A DNA stretch of 64,000 bases from Saprospiraceae bacterium (GCA_016720635.1 JADKKF010000024.1:248001-312000), one strand, 5' to 3'. Counted from the first letter of the stretch, positions 53,159 through 62,790 are shown. Translations and numbers: made by a program. Notes: generated by a model from the letters alone, not told the origin.

Positions 53159-54478
53159 ATGAAATATTTTATTTCCGTTTATATTCTTTTTTTAGTTCTT
53201 TTTGCATCTGCACAAAAACCGATTTTTGTAGAAAAAAAGTTGACTGACTTAGGACTTTTCTTGGTAAAAACTGAGGACGGAAAAATGGGAGTCGTGGACA
53301 TGAACGACAATTATATCATCCCTCTGGATTCGGGTGTTTTAAGGCAATGGTTTTCTCCAGGAAGTAAATATTTCATTCGTGGAAATAGAGATCAAGGGCT
53401 GGTTTTTCAACAAGATCTGTATGATTCAACTGGGCAAATGCTTTTTTCTAAGGTAAATATTAGTAATGTTGGTTTTGGAACACATATGTCCCGCGCTGAC
53501 GATTCTTTCAAAGATTTTTTCATGCTAGAGCGAAAAGGCATGCCGAATAAGCTTCTTTTTCACAAAAGCAAAGGCCAAATCCTACCGGACTCGTTTTCCA
53601 GTATAGATTATGGCGGACGAAATAGTACCTTTTTAGCGCTTCATTTGCGCAAAAAAGATGCTCCAAATGTAATTTCTGTCTATAATTTGCAAGGAAATAA
53701 ACTTTTCACTGTTCCATCAGAAATTAGTGTAATGCACTCAGGCATTCCAAATATATTATTGGCAACCAAATTTAATCCCCATAAAATGGGCCTCGTTTTT
53801 ATAGATAAAGGAATCGACAGTACGATTTTTGAGTTCGATGCATTAAGAAAAATGTGGACTGGGTGGTTCGTTTTTTCGAAAGATTCTGGAAATCATTATG
53901 GTCTTCTTGATCCCAATGCTCAACCCTTCGGCCAAGCCAATTTTACAAAACTAGGAGAGCCAAATCGCGCACAAACAAATATGTTCTTGGCAAAAATTGG
54001 CAGTTCTCCAATAGCAACCGGACTTCGTGCAGACATGGTGTCCCCTGCATGGATCGGAATTGATAGTCTTGGCAATGAGTACTTGTTCACAGAGGCGGTC
54101 CCTTCAGAAACGAAAGTACAAATGGAAGTGGATAATAAAGATAAGGCTCTGCCAGAAATTCCAGCCGGAAAAACACTTGAAAAAGCCCCAGAATTTCCTG
54201 GCGGCCAATCGGCCATGAATCAATTCCTCATAGAAAATTTAATATACCCGAATATAGCCAAAGAAAATGGCACCGAGGGGACCGTTATCCTAAAAATCAT
54301 CGTAGAGGCCGATGGTCAACTGAGCGATATTTTTATCCTAAGAGATATAAACAACGGCTGTGGACAGGCAGCTATTCAGAGTTTTAAAAAAATGCCGCGT
54401 TGGTCGCCCGCCGTGCATCATGGAAAAGCGGTAAGATCCTCGATGGTGGTGCCCGTGAGATTCAAATTAAACCAGTAA
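53159..54478 (+). CDS. TonB C-terminal-domain protein with WG-like repeats
   Basis: A 439-residue exported protein. The start is taken as ATG 53159, giving signal peptide MKYFISVYILFLVLFASAQ; an upstream TTG would add non-signal residues. The N-terminal two thirds have WG-repeat-like pieces (KTEDGKMGVVDMNDNYIIPL). The last 95 residues are a TonB C-terminal domain (EFPGGQSAMNQFLIENLIYP, GTVILKIIVEADGQLSD, VVPVRFKLN). Without the usual N-terminal TonB anchor it is probably a periplasmic TonB-like protein, perhaps coupled to an outer-membrane transporter, but no partner lies here. Confidence 0.82.
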   Translation: MKYFISVYILFLVLFASAQKPIFVEKKLTDLGLFLVKTEDGKMGVVDMNDNYIIPLDSGVLRQWFSPGSKYFIRGNRDQGLVFQQDLYDSTGQMLFSKVNISNVGFGTHMSRADDSFKDFFMLERKGMPNKLLFHKSKGQILPDSFSSIDYGGRNSTFLALHLRKKDAPNVISVYNLQGNKLFTVPSEISVMHSGIPNILLATKFNPHKMGLVFIDKGIDSTIFEFDALRKMWTGWFVFSKDSGNHYGLLDPNAQPFGQANFTKLGEPNRAQTNMFLAKIGSSPIATGLRADMVSPAWIGIDSLGNEYLFTEAVPSETKVQMEVDNKDKALPEIPAGKTLEKAPEFPGGQSAMNQFLIENLIYPNIAKENGTEGTVILKIIVEADGQLSDIFILRDINNGCGQAAIQSFKKMPRWSPAVHHGKAVRSSMVVPVRFKLNQ

Positions 54479-54540
54479 GATATTTTATTAAAAATAATCC
54501 ATTATCCACTCGTACAAAATAAAATAATTCAAAGGAACTA

Positions 54541-55457
54541 ATGAATAAAGATAACCTGATAAAAAATTTAGATAAAGTTGAAAAAATAGCCGCTGCTTCT
54601 AAAATTGCAAGGTTGGTGGCGCATCCCATAAATTATATAAATGCCATCCTTTATCGAGAGCTTTTTTACAAAAGGAATAAAAAAGAGAAGGAAGTCGAAT
54701 CGGAAACGTTTTTTGGGACTAAAATGAGTCTATTGCTTCCTTCTGGCACGGATATTTACCTTACGGGAGGTAAATCACATGGCTCAGAAACCCGTCTCGC
54801 AAGGTTTTTGATTAATAATTTAGAAATAGGCGATACTTTCATCGATGTAGGGGCACACTACGGTTATTTTAGCTTACTCGGGTCAAAATTAGTAGGACAA
54901 AAAGGCAAGGTTTTTCTTTTGAAGCTGCTCCAAAGACTTTTAAAGTCCTCAATAAAAATACTTCAAAAACACCGAATATAAAGAGCTTTAATCTGGCCGT
55001 TTCGGATGAAATCTCCGAATTAAAATTTTATGAATTTCCAAACTTATATTCGGAATACAATTCTTTGGAGGTAAACCAGTACAAAAACGAAAAATGGTTT
55101 TCTCAGTACAAACCAAAAGAAATCAAGATAAGTAGTGTTATTTTGGGTGAGTTCTTGCATAAAGAAAATGTTTTTCCGAAGGTAATAAAAATAGATGTAG
55201 AAGGCGCAGAATATAGAGTCATCAATGGCCTCAGTGATTTTTTAACCCAAAAGTCCCCAATCATCGTCATGGAATTTTTATCACAAGGAAGAGGCAGTAC
55301 AGGGCATCAAGAGGCCACCAAGAAACTGAAATCGTTAGGGTATAGATCCTATGTAATTGATACATCAGGCAATCTAAAGCATATTGAAGGTATCTCCGAA
55401 TATTTAAAAGAAATGGATTTAGAGTCGGATAATATTGTTTTTGTAAAAAGTACGTAA
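54541..55457 (+). pseudogene. FkbM-family methyltransferase, interrupted by one -1 frameshift
   Basis: Two frames together encode one FkbM-type SAM-dependent methyltransferase of about 305 residues. The first has the nucleotide-binding motif GDTFIDVGAHYGYFSLLGS; the second has FEAAPKTFKVL, then FNLAVSD, ISSVILGEFL and KVIKIDVEGAEYRVINGL, all in family order. They join at a T5 run (54911-54915); one more T would give GKVFSFEAAPKT. FkbM enzymes O-methylate sugars or polyketide hydroxyls. The substrate is unknown. The break may be a consensus error. Confidence 0.82.
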
Positions 55458-55657
55458 GGGAAGTAAGTTCTCCTGCTGCGAACAATTTTTCGCTACCAAA
55501 AAAGTCCTTTTATGACTTCATAATCACTTGATTAGACGCCCTAGATTAGCTTCCATTTACACTCGAGTAGCTATAATTTTGGGGTTATTATAAACATAAA
55601 ACTAAGTTCGCTTCTTTACAATAGATACAATATTAGTTTTGGACAATAATTTATAAC

Positions 55658-56662
55658 ATGAAAGTTACCTGTCTGCTATTGATCATATCATTAACCATTG
55701 GCTTGACCAATGGCAATGCTCAAAACAGTAAAACCATGCAAGATCAAAAAAATCCCCTGTTGTGCAAACCTGAAGCCGGCATCTGCGAAACCCCAAACAA
55801 TAATAACAAGTCAATAAGCCATCGCAAGGCTTCTGTCCAAAACAAACCCGTAAAAATCATTTATTTTACGGATCCTATCTGCTCGTCTTGTTGGGGGATA
55901 GAATCCCAGCTTCGAAAGCTCAAGTTAGAGTATGGTAACACACTTGAAATAGAGTATAGAATGGGCGGGCTGCTCAAAGATTGGAGCTACAATAGCGGCG
56001 GCATCAGCAAACCTTCTGACGTGGCTCATCATTGGGACGAAGTAAGCCAATATTACGATATGCCCATTGATGGAGATATTTGGCTTGAGGATCCCTTGAT
56101 GTCCTCTTATCCCCCTTCGATCGCGTTCAAAGCTGCTCAATTGCAAGATCAAGAAAAAGCCATTTTATTCCTACGAGCAATCAGAGAATTGGTTTTTTTG
56201 AAAAAGAAAAATATCACCAAATGGGAGCATCTCGGAACGGCTGCTACAAAAGTTGGCATCGATCCAATACGATTCAAATCCGACTTTGAAGGCAAAGCAA
56301 AGGATTTATTCTTGGAGGACCTAAAATTGAGTAGTGAGTTAGGTGTAAGAGGATTTCCAACCCTATTTTTTACCAATGCCAATGGACAAAAAGAATTGGT
56401 CTATGGAGCAAAACCATACTCCAATTTTGAAAATGCATTGCTTAAAATTGACCCAACCGCCTCAAAATATGATTACGACAAAAATTGGTTTTCTGTTTTT
56501 TCAAAGTACAATTCCTTGACCGCAAAAGAATTCTCAGATCTCACGAACATCCCAAGAAAAGAGGCTGAAAAAAAATTGAATGAGCTATCTTCACAAGGAC
56601 ATTTAGAAATTTTTAAAACAAAAAATGGAGATATTTGGACTTTGAAAACAGTAACACACTAA
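55658..56662 (+). CDS. DsbA-family thiol oxidoreductase-like protein
   Basis: A 334-residue protein with a signal-peptide-like N-terminus (MKVTCLLLIISLTIGLTNG, residues 1-20) and a thioredoxin-fold core with the CXXC motif in FTDPICSSCWG (Cys75, Cys78). The helical insert (about 130-200) and the cis-proline segment GVRGFPTLFF (about 225) follow, then a C-terminal winged-helix-like stretch (EFSDLTNIPRKEAEKKLNEL). The PxCSSCW motif and layout resemble the DsbA/FrnE and SpxH-like groups. If the signal peptide is real it works in the periplasm; otherwise it could be cytoplasmic. Confidence 0.82.
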   Translation: MKVTCLLLIISLTIGLTNGNAQNSKTMQDQKNPLLCKPEAGICETPNNNNKSISHRKASVQNKPVKIIYFTDPICSSCWGIESQLRKLKLEYGNTLEIEYRMGGLLKDWSYNSGGISKPSDVAHHWDEVSQYYDMPIDGDIWLEDPLMSSYPPSIAFKAAQLQDQEKAILFLRAIRELVFLKKKNITKWEHLGTAATKVGIDPIRFKSDFEGKAKDLFLEDLKLSSELGVRGFPTLFFTNANGQKELVYGAKPYSNFENALLKIDPTASKYDYDKNWFSVFSKYNSLTAKEFSDLTNIPRKEAEKKLNELSSQGHLEIFKTKNGDIWTLKTVTH

Positions 56663-56698
56663 AGTTCATTTCATAAAAAGTAAATATAGTATGCTAGT

Positions 56699-57889
56699 AT
56701 GAATAAAATCATTTTCGTATTGATTTTGGTGCCGACCATGGTATTTGGCCAGAATAAAGTAAATTTTAACCAAGGAGAAATCGAGCAAAATAAATTCTGT
56801 GATACCATCCCTTTTGAGTTTATAAAAGATAAAATAATTCTCAAGGTAAAAATCGGAGGATCATTCAAAAGATTTATTTTTGATACTGGAAATACGCTTG
56901 CCATTTCAGAAGAAATTCAAAATATAATGAAAAATCCCATCCTAGACAGCGTGATCCAAACAGATGTGTTGGGTGCTAAAAAGAAAATCAATTCAGTAAA
57001 AGTCAGAGAATTTGAATTGGGTCATTTAAAATTCACGGATGTGCCCGCCGTAGTGACCAATGTTAAAGAAAGTGGTTTTTTAACTTGCTTCGATTATCAT
57101 GGTTTTATTGGGAGCAATGCCCTGAGAAACTGTATCTTACAAATAGATTTACGAAAAAAATATCTCATAATTACCAATGAGATCTCTAAGTTGGAATTAC
57201 AGAATTTTCATAAAACGGATCTTCGACTTGACAAACAAAGCGGACCTAACCTTAAAGTAAAAATTGGCAAAAAAATTGAATTTGAAGCTTTATTTGATAG
57301 CGGTTCTGATGAATTTTTGTCCATATCAAACGAAATTTATAACAAGATCGAAAAGAAAAAACTAAGTAAAACCACGAACGAAGGATTTGGCATCACTACC
57401 GTGGCCATGCATGGGACTGAGAAGCAGGCGACAAAAAAAAGAGTTTCAATCCAAAGTGTTGATTTCGACAATTTTGCCATACAAAATACCGTATCTGTCA
57501 TTTCATCTCACAACACTGGCAATGCATTTGGACTGAAGCTTGCAGAATATGGAATCATTACAATCGACTACATAAATAAACAATTTTATTTTCAGCCATT
57601 TCTGCCGATTCAAGAATTTAAGGATAAAACTACGATCGGTTTTACACTAATGCCCGAAGAAAATTCAATCAAAATCGGCGTTGTTTGGTCTAATACGCAA
57701 GCTGCAAAATTAGGTCTAAAAAGTGGCTACAAAATATTAAAACTAAATCAAATTGACTTAACCCGTAGGACACCCCAGAGCGATTGCGAACTTTTTTTGA
57801 CTCAACCTACAAAAGGAAAATCTGTAGAATTAACGTATCAAGACGAAAATAATGAAGTCAAAACAGTTAAGTTGGAACAGGAGTTTTGA
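56699..57889 (+). CDS. Retropepsin-like aspartic protease with C-terminal PDZ domain
   Basis: A 396-residue exported protein (signal MNKIIFVLILVPTMVFGQ). Two aspartyl-protease-like lobes are present: FIFDTGNTLAIS (DTG) and EALFDSGSDEFLSIS (DSG), each followed by hydrophobic strands. The C-terminal 85 residues form a PDZ-like domain (IGVVWSNTQAAKLGLKSGYKIL). This architecture is common in Bacteroidota as a periplasmic protease, but targets are unknown. It is a separate transcription unit from the DsbA-like gene, 36 bases upstream, so co-transcription is possible. Confidence 0.88.
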   Translation: MNKIIFVLILVPTMVFGQNKVNFNQGEIEQNKFCDTIPFEFIKDKIILKVKIGGSFKRFIFDTGNTLAISEEIQNIMKNPILDSVIQTDVLGAKKKINSVKVREFELGHLKFTDVPAVVTNVKESGFLTCFDYHGFIGSNALRNCILQIDLRKKYLIITNEISKLELQNFHKTDLRLDKQSGPNLKVKIGKKIEFEALFDSGSDEFLSISNEIYNKIEKKKLSKTTNEGFGITTVAMHGTEKQATKKRVSIQSVDFDNFAIQNTVSVISSHNTGNAFGLKLAEYGIITIDYINKQFYFQPFLPIQEFKDKTTIGFTLMPEENSIKIGVVWSNTQAAKLGLKSGYKILKLNQIDLTRRTPQSDCELFLTQPTKGKSVELTYQDENNEVKTVKLEQEF

Positions 57890-58062
57890 GTATCCATTTA
57901 TAACCCCCCAAAAAAAATCCTTTGAGTCCTTTAATATATTTATTGCAAAACACTTAAGGTTGATGACCAATTATAGCGTATGTTTGTTTAAAAAAAAATA
58001 CACTGCCAATTTATAATCAAATAGGAAAAAAATATTCGCAAGTCCTACAAAAGAAAAAGTAA

Positions 58063-58980
58063 ATGAAATCGTATTTTAAACTTCAGTACAGGATGACAAA
58101 TCGGAGGTTTGAGGACGCAGGGATTCATCCTGGGTTGGCTTATTTCCTTTTGGTTATTTTGTTCTTAGGTATATCGATATATCTTTTTGAAAAAACAGAG
58201 TTTGCCGAGTATTTCTATTTGCTGTCTGCCCTTATCATTATGGGAAATCTATCTGAAACCCGCAGAACCGAATTTCTTAAAATTTGCTTTGGGGATGAGA
58301 AATTAAAAGAGATAAGACTCCTTGAAAATATTACCTGCGCCGTACCGTTCTTGATCTTTCTGGTTTATAAACAGTGCTTCATTTCGGCAACTTTATTAGC
58401 CATTTTGACGATAATTTTAGCACTTGTCAATTTTCGAACCAGCCTAAATTATACCATGTGGACTCCGTTTTCCAAAAGACCCTTTGAGTTTACGGTTGGA
58501 TTTCGAAATACTTTTTATTTGTTTTTTATCGCCTATGCATTAGCTGCCATAGCCATTTCCGTAAACAATTTCAACCTTGGTGTATTTTCCATGTTGCTTG
58601 TTTTTGCGATCACTTTGAGCTTTTATTCGAACCCAGAAAAAGAGTATTTTGTTTGGATACACAATGTCAATGCAACAAAATTTTTATTGAGTAAAATATC
58701 CACAGCAGTTCTTTTCTCGGCGGTACTCGCCATGCCTGTTGCGATCCTTCTAGGCATATTCTATTATCATAAGATTGGAATAATATTGCTCTTTTTCTTT
58801 ACTGGATGGGCATTTTTGACATGCGTTATAGTGGGTAAATATGCAGCATACCCAGATGAGATGAACCTAATCCAAGGTATTTTTTTAGCATTAAGCCTTT
58901 GGTTTCCACCACTGCTAATTTTACTCATTCCATTTCTATTTATAAAATCTAAAAATCGCCTGAGATATCTATTGAAATGA
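58063..58980 (+). CDS. ABC transporter permease-like membrane protein
   Basis: A 305-residue protein with several membrane segments (about residues 25-45, 49-66, 89-125, 148-170, 172-188, 216-240, 242-265, 272-295). The N-terminal cytoplasmic part (KLQYRMTNRRFEDAGIHPG) and segment order resemble ABC-2-type permeases. Its stop overlaps the ATPase start (ATGA), so the two form one transporter or membrane-linked ABC unit. The cargo is unknown; such two-gene units in Bacteroidota are often linked to peptide or lipid export. Confidence 0.8.
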   Translation: MKSYFKLQYRMTNRRFEDAGIHPGLAYFLLVILFLGISIYLFEKTEFAEYFYLLSALIIMGNLSETRRTEFLKICFGDEKLKEIRLLENITCAVPFLIFLVYKQCFISATLLAILTIILALVNFRTSLNYTMWTPFSKRPFEFTVGFRNTFYLFFIAYALAAIAISVNNFNLGVFSMLLVFAITLSFYSNPEKEYFVWIHNVNATKFLLSKISTAVLFSAVLAMPVAILLGIFYYHKIGIILLFFFTGWAFLTCVIVGKYAAYPDEMNLIQGIFLALSLWFPPLLILLIPFLFIKSKNRLRYLLK

Positions 58981-59657
58981 TTGAAATAAAGAATTTATCA
59001 AAAAAATTCGGATCCCATGAAGTTCTGAAGAATATCAATATCCAATTTGACAATGGCAAAGTATATGGTATCGTAGGAGAAAACGGAGCCGGAAAAACCA
59101 CTTTGTTTAGGTGTATATCGGACTTGGAAGATTATGACGGTAAGATCATCTCAAACCCCAATCCCATCAAAAACCACCTTGGGCTATTATTGACAGAACC
59201 TTTCTTTTTTCAAAAAATTACTGGAAAAGAATACATTCAACTATTGATTAATGCTCGGAATATCCATATTGACGACATCGAAGCTAGAAACATATTTGAT
59301 CTTCCATTGAATCAATATGCCTCTACTTATTCCACTGGCATGAAAAAGAAATTGGCACTAACGGCCATTTTGCTGCAAGGAAACGATTATTTTATCCTAG
59401 ACGAGCCGTTCAACGGCGTGGACATAAAAAGCAATATCATCATCACAGAATTAATTCACAAGCTAAAAGACATGGGCAAAACCGTTATCCTTTCGTCTCA
59501 CATTTTTTCTACATTGAGTGACACATGCGATGAGATACATTTGTTGAGTCAAGGAAGTTTTGTCAGATCTGTTGAAAAATCGGACTTCTCAAGCTTGGAA
59601 TCTGAAATGAAAGAACTGGCGATTGGAACTAAAATTGATAGATTGGGTTTGACCTAA
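58977..59657 (+). CDS. ABC transporter ATP-binding protein
   Basis: A 226-residue ABC ATPase. The Walker A is GENGAGKTT (residues 34-42), the signature is STGMKKKLAL, and Walker B is DYFILDEPFNGVD, followed by the switch histidine in VILSSHIFSTL. It is coupled to the permease-like protein by an ATGA overlap and probably powers export or a membrane process. Length is typical of a single nucleotide-binding domain subunit. Confidence 0.94.
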   Translation: MIEIKNLSKKFGSHEVLKNINIQFDNGKVYGIVGENGAGKTTLFRCISDLEDYDGKIISNPNPIKNHLGLLLTEPFFFQKITGKEYIQLLINARNIHIDDIEARNIFDLPLNQYASTYSTGMKKKLALTAILLQGNDYFILDEPFNGVDIKSNIIITELIHKLKDMGKTVILSSHIFSTLSDTCDEIHLLSQGSFVRSVEKSDFSSLESEMKELAIGTKIDRLGLT

Positions 59658-59868
59658 TAAATTTCGTTTTAAAATGACCTTTAGATCAATATTGTTCATT
59701 GATGAAATAGAAAAGCATCCTAAAAATCATGCACAAAAACATGAGAGAAACACTAATTTCAATTTTATTTCATTAAATTGTACTTCAAATCAATCGAGAG
59801 TAGAAAATTCAAAAAGTCTTAAAAATCTATAGCAATCCAAAATCTCAAGTAAAAAAATAATTACCACA

Positions 59869-60483
59869 ATGAAAAATACAATATTTTTGTTTTTAGCAAT
59901 TGTCTTCTATTGTATATGGTTTTTTCAATATTTTCTAAGTTACATTGAAGGCGCAAATAGTGTTATTGCCATGTTATTATGGCTGTGTGGCTGGATTTTT
60001 TTATTTGGTGTAGCATGTTTTCATTTATTCAAATGGCGCAGAGAAACTACAAAAAACAATAAACGCCTATTTTATTCCATTTTAATCTTTATTTTTAATT
60101 TATTATCATTAGTAAAACCTCAGGGTATAATTGATTGGGAAAAGTATGAAGATGAGAATTTATTAGTCGCAGTATATATTGGCGTCGTAAGCTGTCAAAC
60201 CACATTAAAACTGAGGCCCAATAACAATTTTAAATATATAAATAGTTGCTTTCAAAAAGACTTCCATTTTGGAACTTACAAGCTTATAAACGATACCTTA
60301 TACTTTGAAGTAGATAAAAACTTAGGGTTCATGGATAAATCTACCTATGCTATTTTAAAAAAATCAAATGAAGACACCAGTCAATATAGAATATTAGATT
60401 TATATAGAAACCCTAAAGAAACTCGATGTATTAGCTTTTTCATTAAAAAAATTAATTGGCAAGAATTAAAAAAGCAGAAGTAA
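59869..60483 (+). CDS. Hypothetical membrane protein
   Basis: A 204-residue protein with three hydrophobic stretches in the first 85 residues (about 4-24, 30-51 and 63-80), then a soluble part containing VAVYIGVVSCQTTLKLRPNN and a beta-rich domain. No family recognised. It stands 211 bases from the ABC genes and 293 bases from the next gene, with no operon sign. Confidence 0.65.
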   Translation: MKNTIFLFLAIVFYCIWFFQYFLSYIEGANSVIAMLLWLCGWIFLFGVACFHLFKWRRETTKNNKRLFYSILIFIFNLLSLVKPQGIIDWEKYEDENLLVAVYIGVVSCQTTLKLRPNNNFKYINSCFQKDFHFGTYKLINDTLYFEVDKNLGFMDKSTYAILKKSNEDTSQYRILDLYRNPKETRCISFFIKKINWQELKKQK

Positions 60484-60776
60484 CAACTTATAATTGAGCG
60501 GAAATTTTAATCTAGTATTACCCCATTTTATTTTTACGAAGAATAGATTCCTCAAAAATTGAATTAACAATCGCCTTTAGAACAAGCGGAATAATCTTTT
60601 TTGATATTTAAACTTTGGAGTTTATTTATTAACTTTAACTTTGAAAATAATAGTCCAAATAAATTTTTAGTTAGTTTTATCAAAAATGGATAACAAAGTG
60701 GGATTTTCCAAAGCTTTAAACTCTGAACAAACTTGGAACCGACGCAGTAAGTATTATAAAATAAAATAATGTATTC

Positions 60777-61442
60777 ATGAACCTAAATAATATTTTATTG
60801 TCAATTGGTATTTCAATTTTTGTATTTTCCCGATGCAAAACGATTGACCATCCAAATACCGAAAGTAAAAATTACTCGCAGGAATCGGACGCTGGCAAAT
60901 GCTTCGCAGAATGCATTTTATCTTATACTCGAGAGTCAAAAACAATAGAATATCCAATTTTTCTAGGCGATGAATCCAAAGAAAATGTAACTGTCCAAAT
61001 CAAGAGAATTGTGTTGCAAAATCAATCTTCCACTTGGATAAAAAGGAAAATGGTAAACTGCCAATCTCCAAAGCCGGACGATTGCATGGTTCATTGTCTT
61101 GTAGAAATACCCGAATTCTCAGCTGTAATAAAAATATTAGTAGATACAACTCAATCTAAAAATTTTGAAATGAGACCATTTAAATTTAATATTATAAATT
61201 TAAAAGATGCGTTCAAAGAAATGAGACGGGTATTGTGCTCTAAACAAATCACCAGTAAATTATGCATTGATGTCCAAAATTCTCTGCGGCAAAAAGGTTA
61301 TTACACAAAACCCGAAAATTCTGTGATATTTGATTCAAATTTGAAGGCTTCCCTTTCACAATTTCAAGTAGAAAACAACCTCCCTTTGGGCCAATTGGAT
61401 TATGAAACATTAGACAAATTAGGAATTTTGATAAATGATTAA
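60777..61442 (+). CDS. Lipoprotein with C-terminal peptidoglycan-binding-like domain
   Basis: A 221-residue protein with a lipoprotein-like signal (hydrophobic to FVFSRC, Cys20), a middle region with several Cys (CFAECILSY, MVNCQSPKPDDCMVHCLVE), and a C-terminal stretch resembling a PG_binding_1 domain (LCIDVQNSLRQKGYY, LKASLSQFQVENNLPLGQLD). The role is probably envelope-related; the middle domain is unknown. It ends just before the first copy of the 82-bp direct repeat. Confidence 0.7.
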   Translation: MNLNNILLSIGISIFVFSRCKTIDHPNTESKNYSQESDAGKCFAECILSYTRESKTIEYPIFLGDESKENVTVQIKRIVLQNQSSTWIKRKMVNCQSPKPDDCMVHCLVEIPEFSAVIKILVDTTQSKNFEMRPFKFNIINLKDAFKEMRRVLCSKQITSKLCIDVQNSLRQKGYYTKPENSVIFDSNLKASLSQFQVENNLPLGQLDYETLDKLGILIND

Positions 61443-61454
61443 AAAATTAAAAAA

Positions 61455-61536
61455 CCGCCATATTATATATTCCCAAAGCCTCCTTTCAACTATAACATTC
61501 CAATCCAAAATATTAACTACAAATGGCATTGCACAC
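61455..61536 (+). repeat. 82-bp direct repeat, left copy
   Basis: The left copy of an 82-bp direct repeat; the right copy is 62306-62387, with about three mismatches. It includes ATGGCATTGCACAC, the first codons of the gene at 62374, here followed by a short frame that stops after 14 codons. The segment between the copies holds the toxin-antitoxin pair. Confidence 0.9.
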
Positions 61537-61686
61537 GGCAAGCTTTCAAATGATTTTTAATATTTAAAAATAGCTGTATTAGTAATTTATTAAGCCTGAA
61601 CTTTTCTTTAAATCTTTATCGGATAATCTATTTGTGAATCAAAATAAAAAGCATAAATTTGTAGCCAAACGAATACAACCTACAAA

Positions 61687-62010
61687 ATGTTTATCATTGA
61701 AAAAACTGACGAATTTGACAAATGGTTTAGAAAACTAAAAGACTTAAAAGCCAAATCCAAAATATTGTTTCGCCTTCAAAAAATCCAAATGGATGGGCAC
61801 TTTGGAGAATACAAAACAATTTGCGATGGGATTCGAGAGTTAAAAATTGATTAAGCAAATGGTTTTAGGATATATTTTAAAGAATTAAATGGAAAAATTA
61901 TTATAATTCTATGCGGGGGAGATAAATCGACTCAACAAAAAGACATCTTAAAAGCAACTGAGATATTAAAAAGAATAAAAATACATAAAAATGGAAATTT
62001 CAAAATTTGA
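61687..62010 (+). pseudogene. RelE/HigB-family toxin with internal stop codon
   Basis: A 107-codon frame of the RelE/ParE-type addiction-module toxin family (TIGR02683 group). Before the stop it has WFRKLKDLKAKSKILFRLQK and DGHFGEYKTICDGIRELKID; after it GFRIYFKELNGKIIIILCGGDKS, seen as GFRIYF and IILCGGDKSTQQKDI. A TAA at 61852-61854 interrupts between KID and ANGFRIYF, in the family's core. Everything else is in frame and at normal length, so one base change is enough. It overlaps the antitoxin start by 20 bases. The toxin is inactive unless the stop is an error or read through. Confidence 0.85.
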
Positions 62011-62275
62011 AATTGCTGACTATTTAGACAACAACGAAATGATTGCCGAATATCTGAATACAGTTCTAGCAGAAGGTAATGATTCTGATGTAATTATTGC
62101 CATCGGGCACATTGCAAAATCAATAGGAATGACCAAGATTGCACAAGAGACAGGATTGAGCCGGCCAAGCCTCTACAAAGCATTATCGAATGGCGCTAAA
62201 CCACAATTTGAGACCATTATGAAAATATTAAAAGCAATAGGTGGACAAATACAAATTCATCCAGCCAACACATAA
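61991..62275 (+). CDS. HigA-type antitoxin (addiction module antidote protein)
   Basis: A 94-residue helix-turn-helix protein of the putative addiction module antidote family (TIGR02684). Markers are EIADYLDNNEMIAEYLNTVL, IGHIAKSIGMTKIAQETGLS and RPSLYKALSNGAKPQFET, with C-terminal ILKAIGGQIQIHP. It should bind its promoter and neutralise the toxin encoded just upstream. Toxin first, antitoxin second is the usual higBA order. Its frame is intact, so it may persist as an orphan antitoxin or repressor. Confidence 0.9.
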   Translation: MEISKFEIADYLDNNEMIAEYLNTVLAEGNDSDVIIAIGHIAKSIGMTKIAQETGLSRPSLYKALSNGAKPQFETIMKILKAIGGQIQIHPANT

Positions 62276-62305
62276 AAAGAATAAAAGGTTCAATTAAAAG
62301 TACCC

Positions 62306-62387
62306 CCGCCATATTATATAATCCCAAAGCCTCCATTCAACTATAACACTCCAATCCAAAATATTAACTACAAATGGCATTGCACAC
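62306..62387 (+). repeat. 82-bp direct repeat, right copy
   Basis: Right copy of the repeat at 61455-61536. It covers the upstream region and first codons of the DUF6157 gene (ATG 62374). Confidence 0.9.
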
Positions 62388-62790
62388 AACTAACTATTAT
62401 AACACATTCATAGAAGTAGCTGAAGACTGCCCAACACAGATGAGTCAGCCGCCTTCTGCCAAAGTCGAAAAGCAGACTATCGCTGATATTCAGTTTGAAT
62501 TGCTTGTAAAAAATCCTTACAAATTTACTTCTGACGATGTTCTATTTCAAGTATTTGCGATAAGAAATGACCTGACCCAAGCTGAACACGATGAGGCTAG
62601 AAATCATTTTTTTTCGAAGGGTCAACCCTGTTTTAGAGCCTCGCCTTTGACCAAAAGATATGGATTCGGTGTCCATGCTGATAAAGACGGAAAAATAGCA
62701 ATCTTCGGGCGCGAAACTAGGGAATACGAACAGTTTGTGAATGATGATACAATCAAAAAAGTAAAAGCAATGAGATCAACTAAAAAATAA
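62374..62790 (+). CDS. DUF6157 family protein
   Basis: A 138-residue protein of the DUF6157 type. It starts HTTNYYNTFIEVAEDCP and has ADIQFELLVKNPYKFTSDD, with FFSKGQPCFRASPLTKRYG and IFGRETREYEQF. The family has no known function. The first codons are shared with the left copy of an 82-bp repeat, so the gene's upstream region and start were duplicated. It ends 4 bases before the SRPBCC gene and they are likely co-transcribed. Confidence 0.88.
   Translation: MALHTTNYYNTFIEVAEDCPTQMSQPPSAKVEKQTIADIQFELLVKNPYKFTSDDVLFQVFAIRNDLTQAEHDEARNHFFSKGQPCFRASPLTKRYGFGVHADKDGKIAIFGRETREYEQFVNDDTIKKVKAMRSTKK

Noticed and set aside
59674..59832. 52-codon frame (MTFRSILFIDE) between the ABC and membrane protein genes
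   Set aside because: AT-rich and low complexity, no start signal or motif.
61455..62387. Direct repeats considered as CRISPR repeats or integron attC sites
   Set aside because: Only two copies with a large spacer, no palindromic attC core and no cas or integrase gene nearby.
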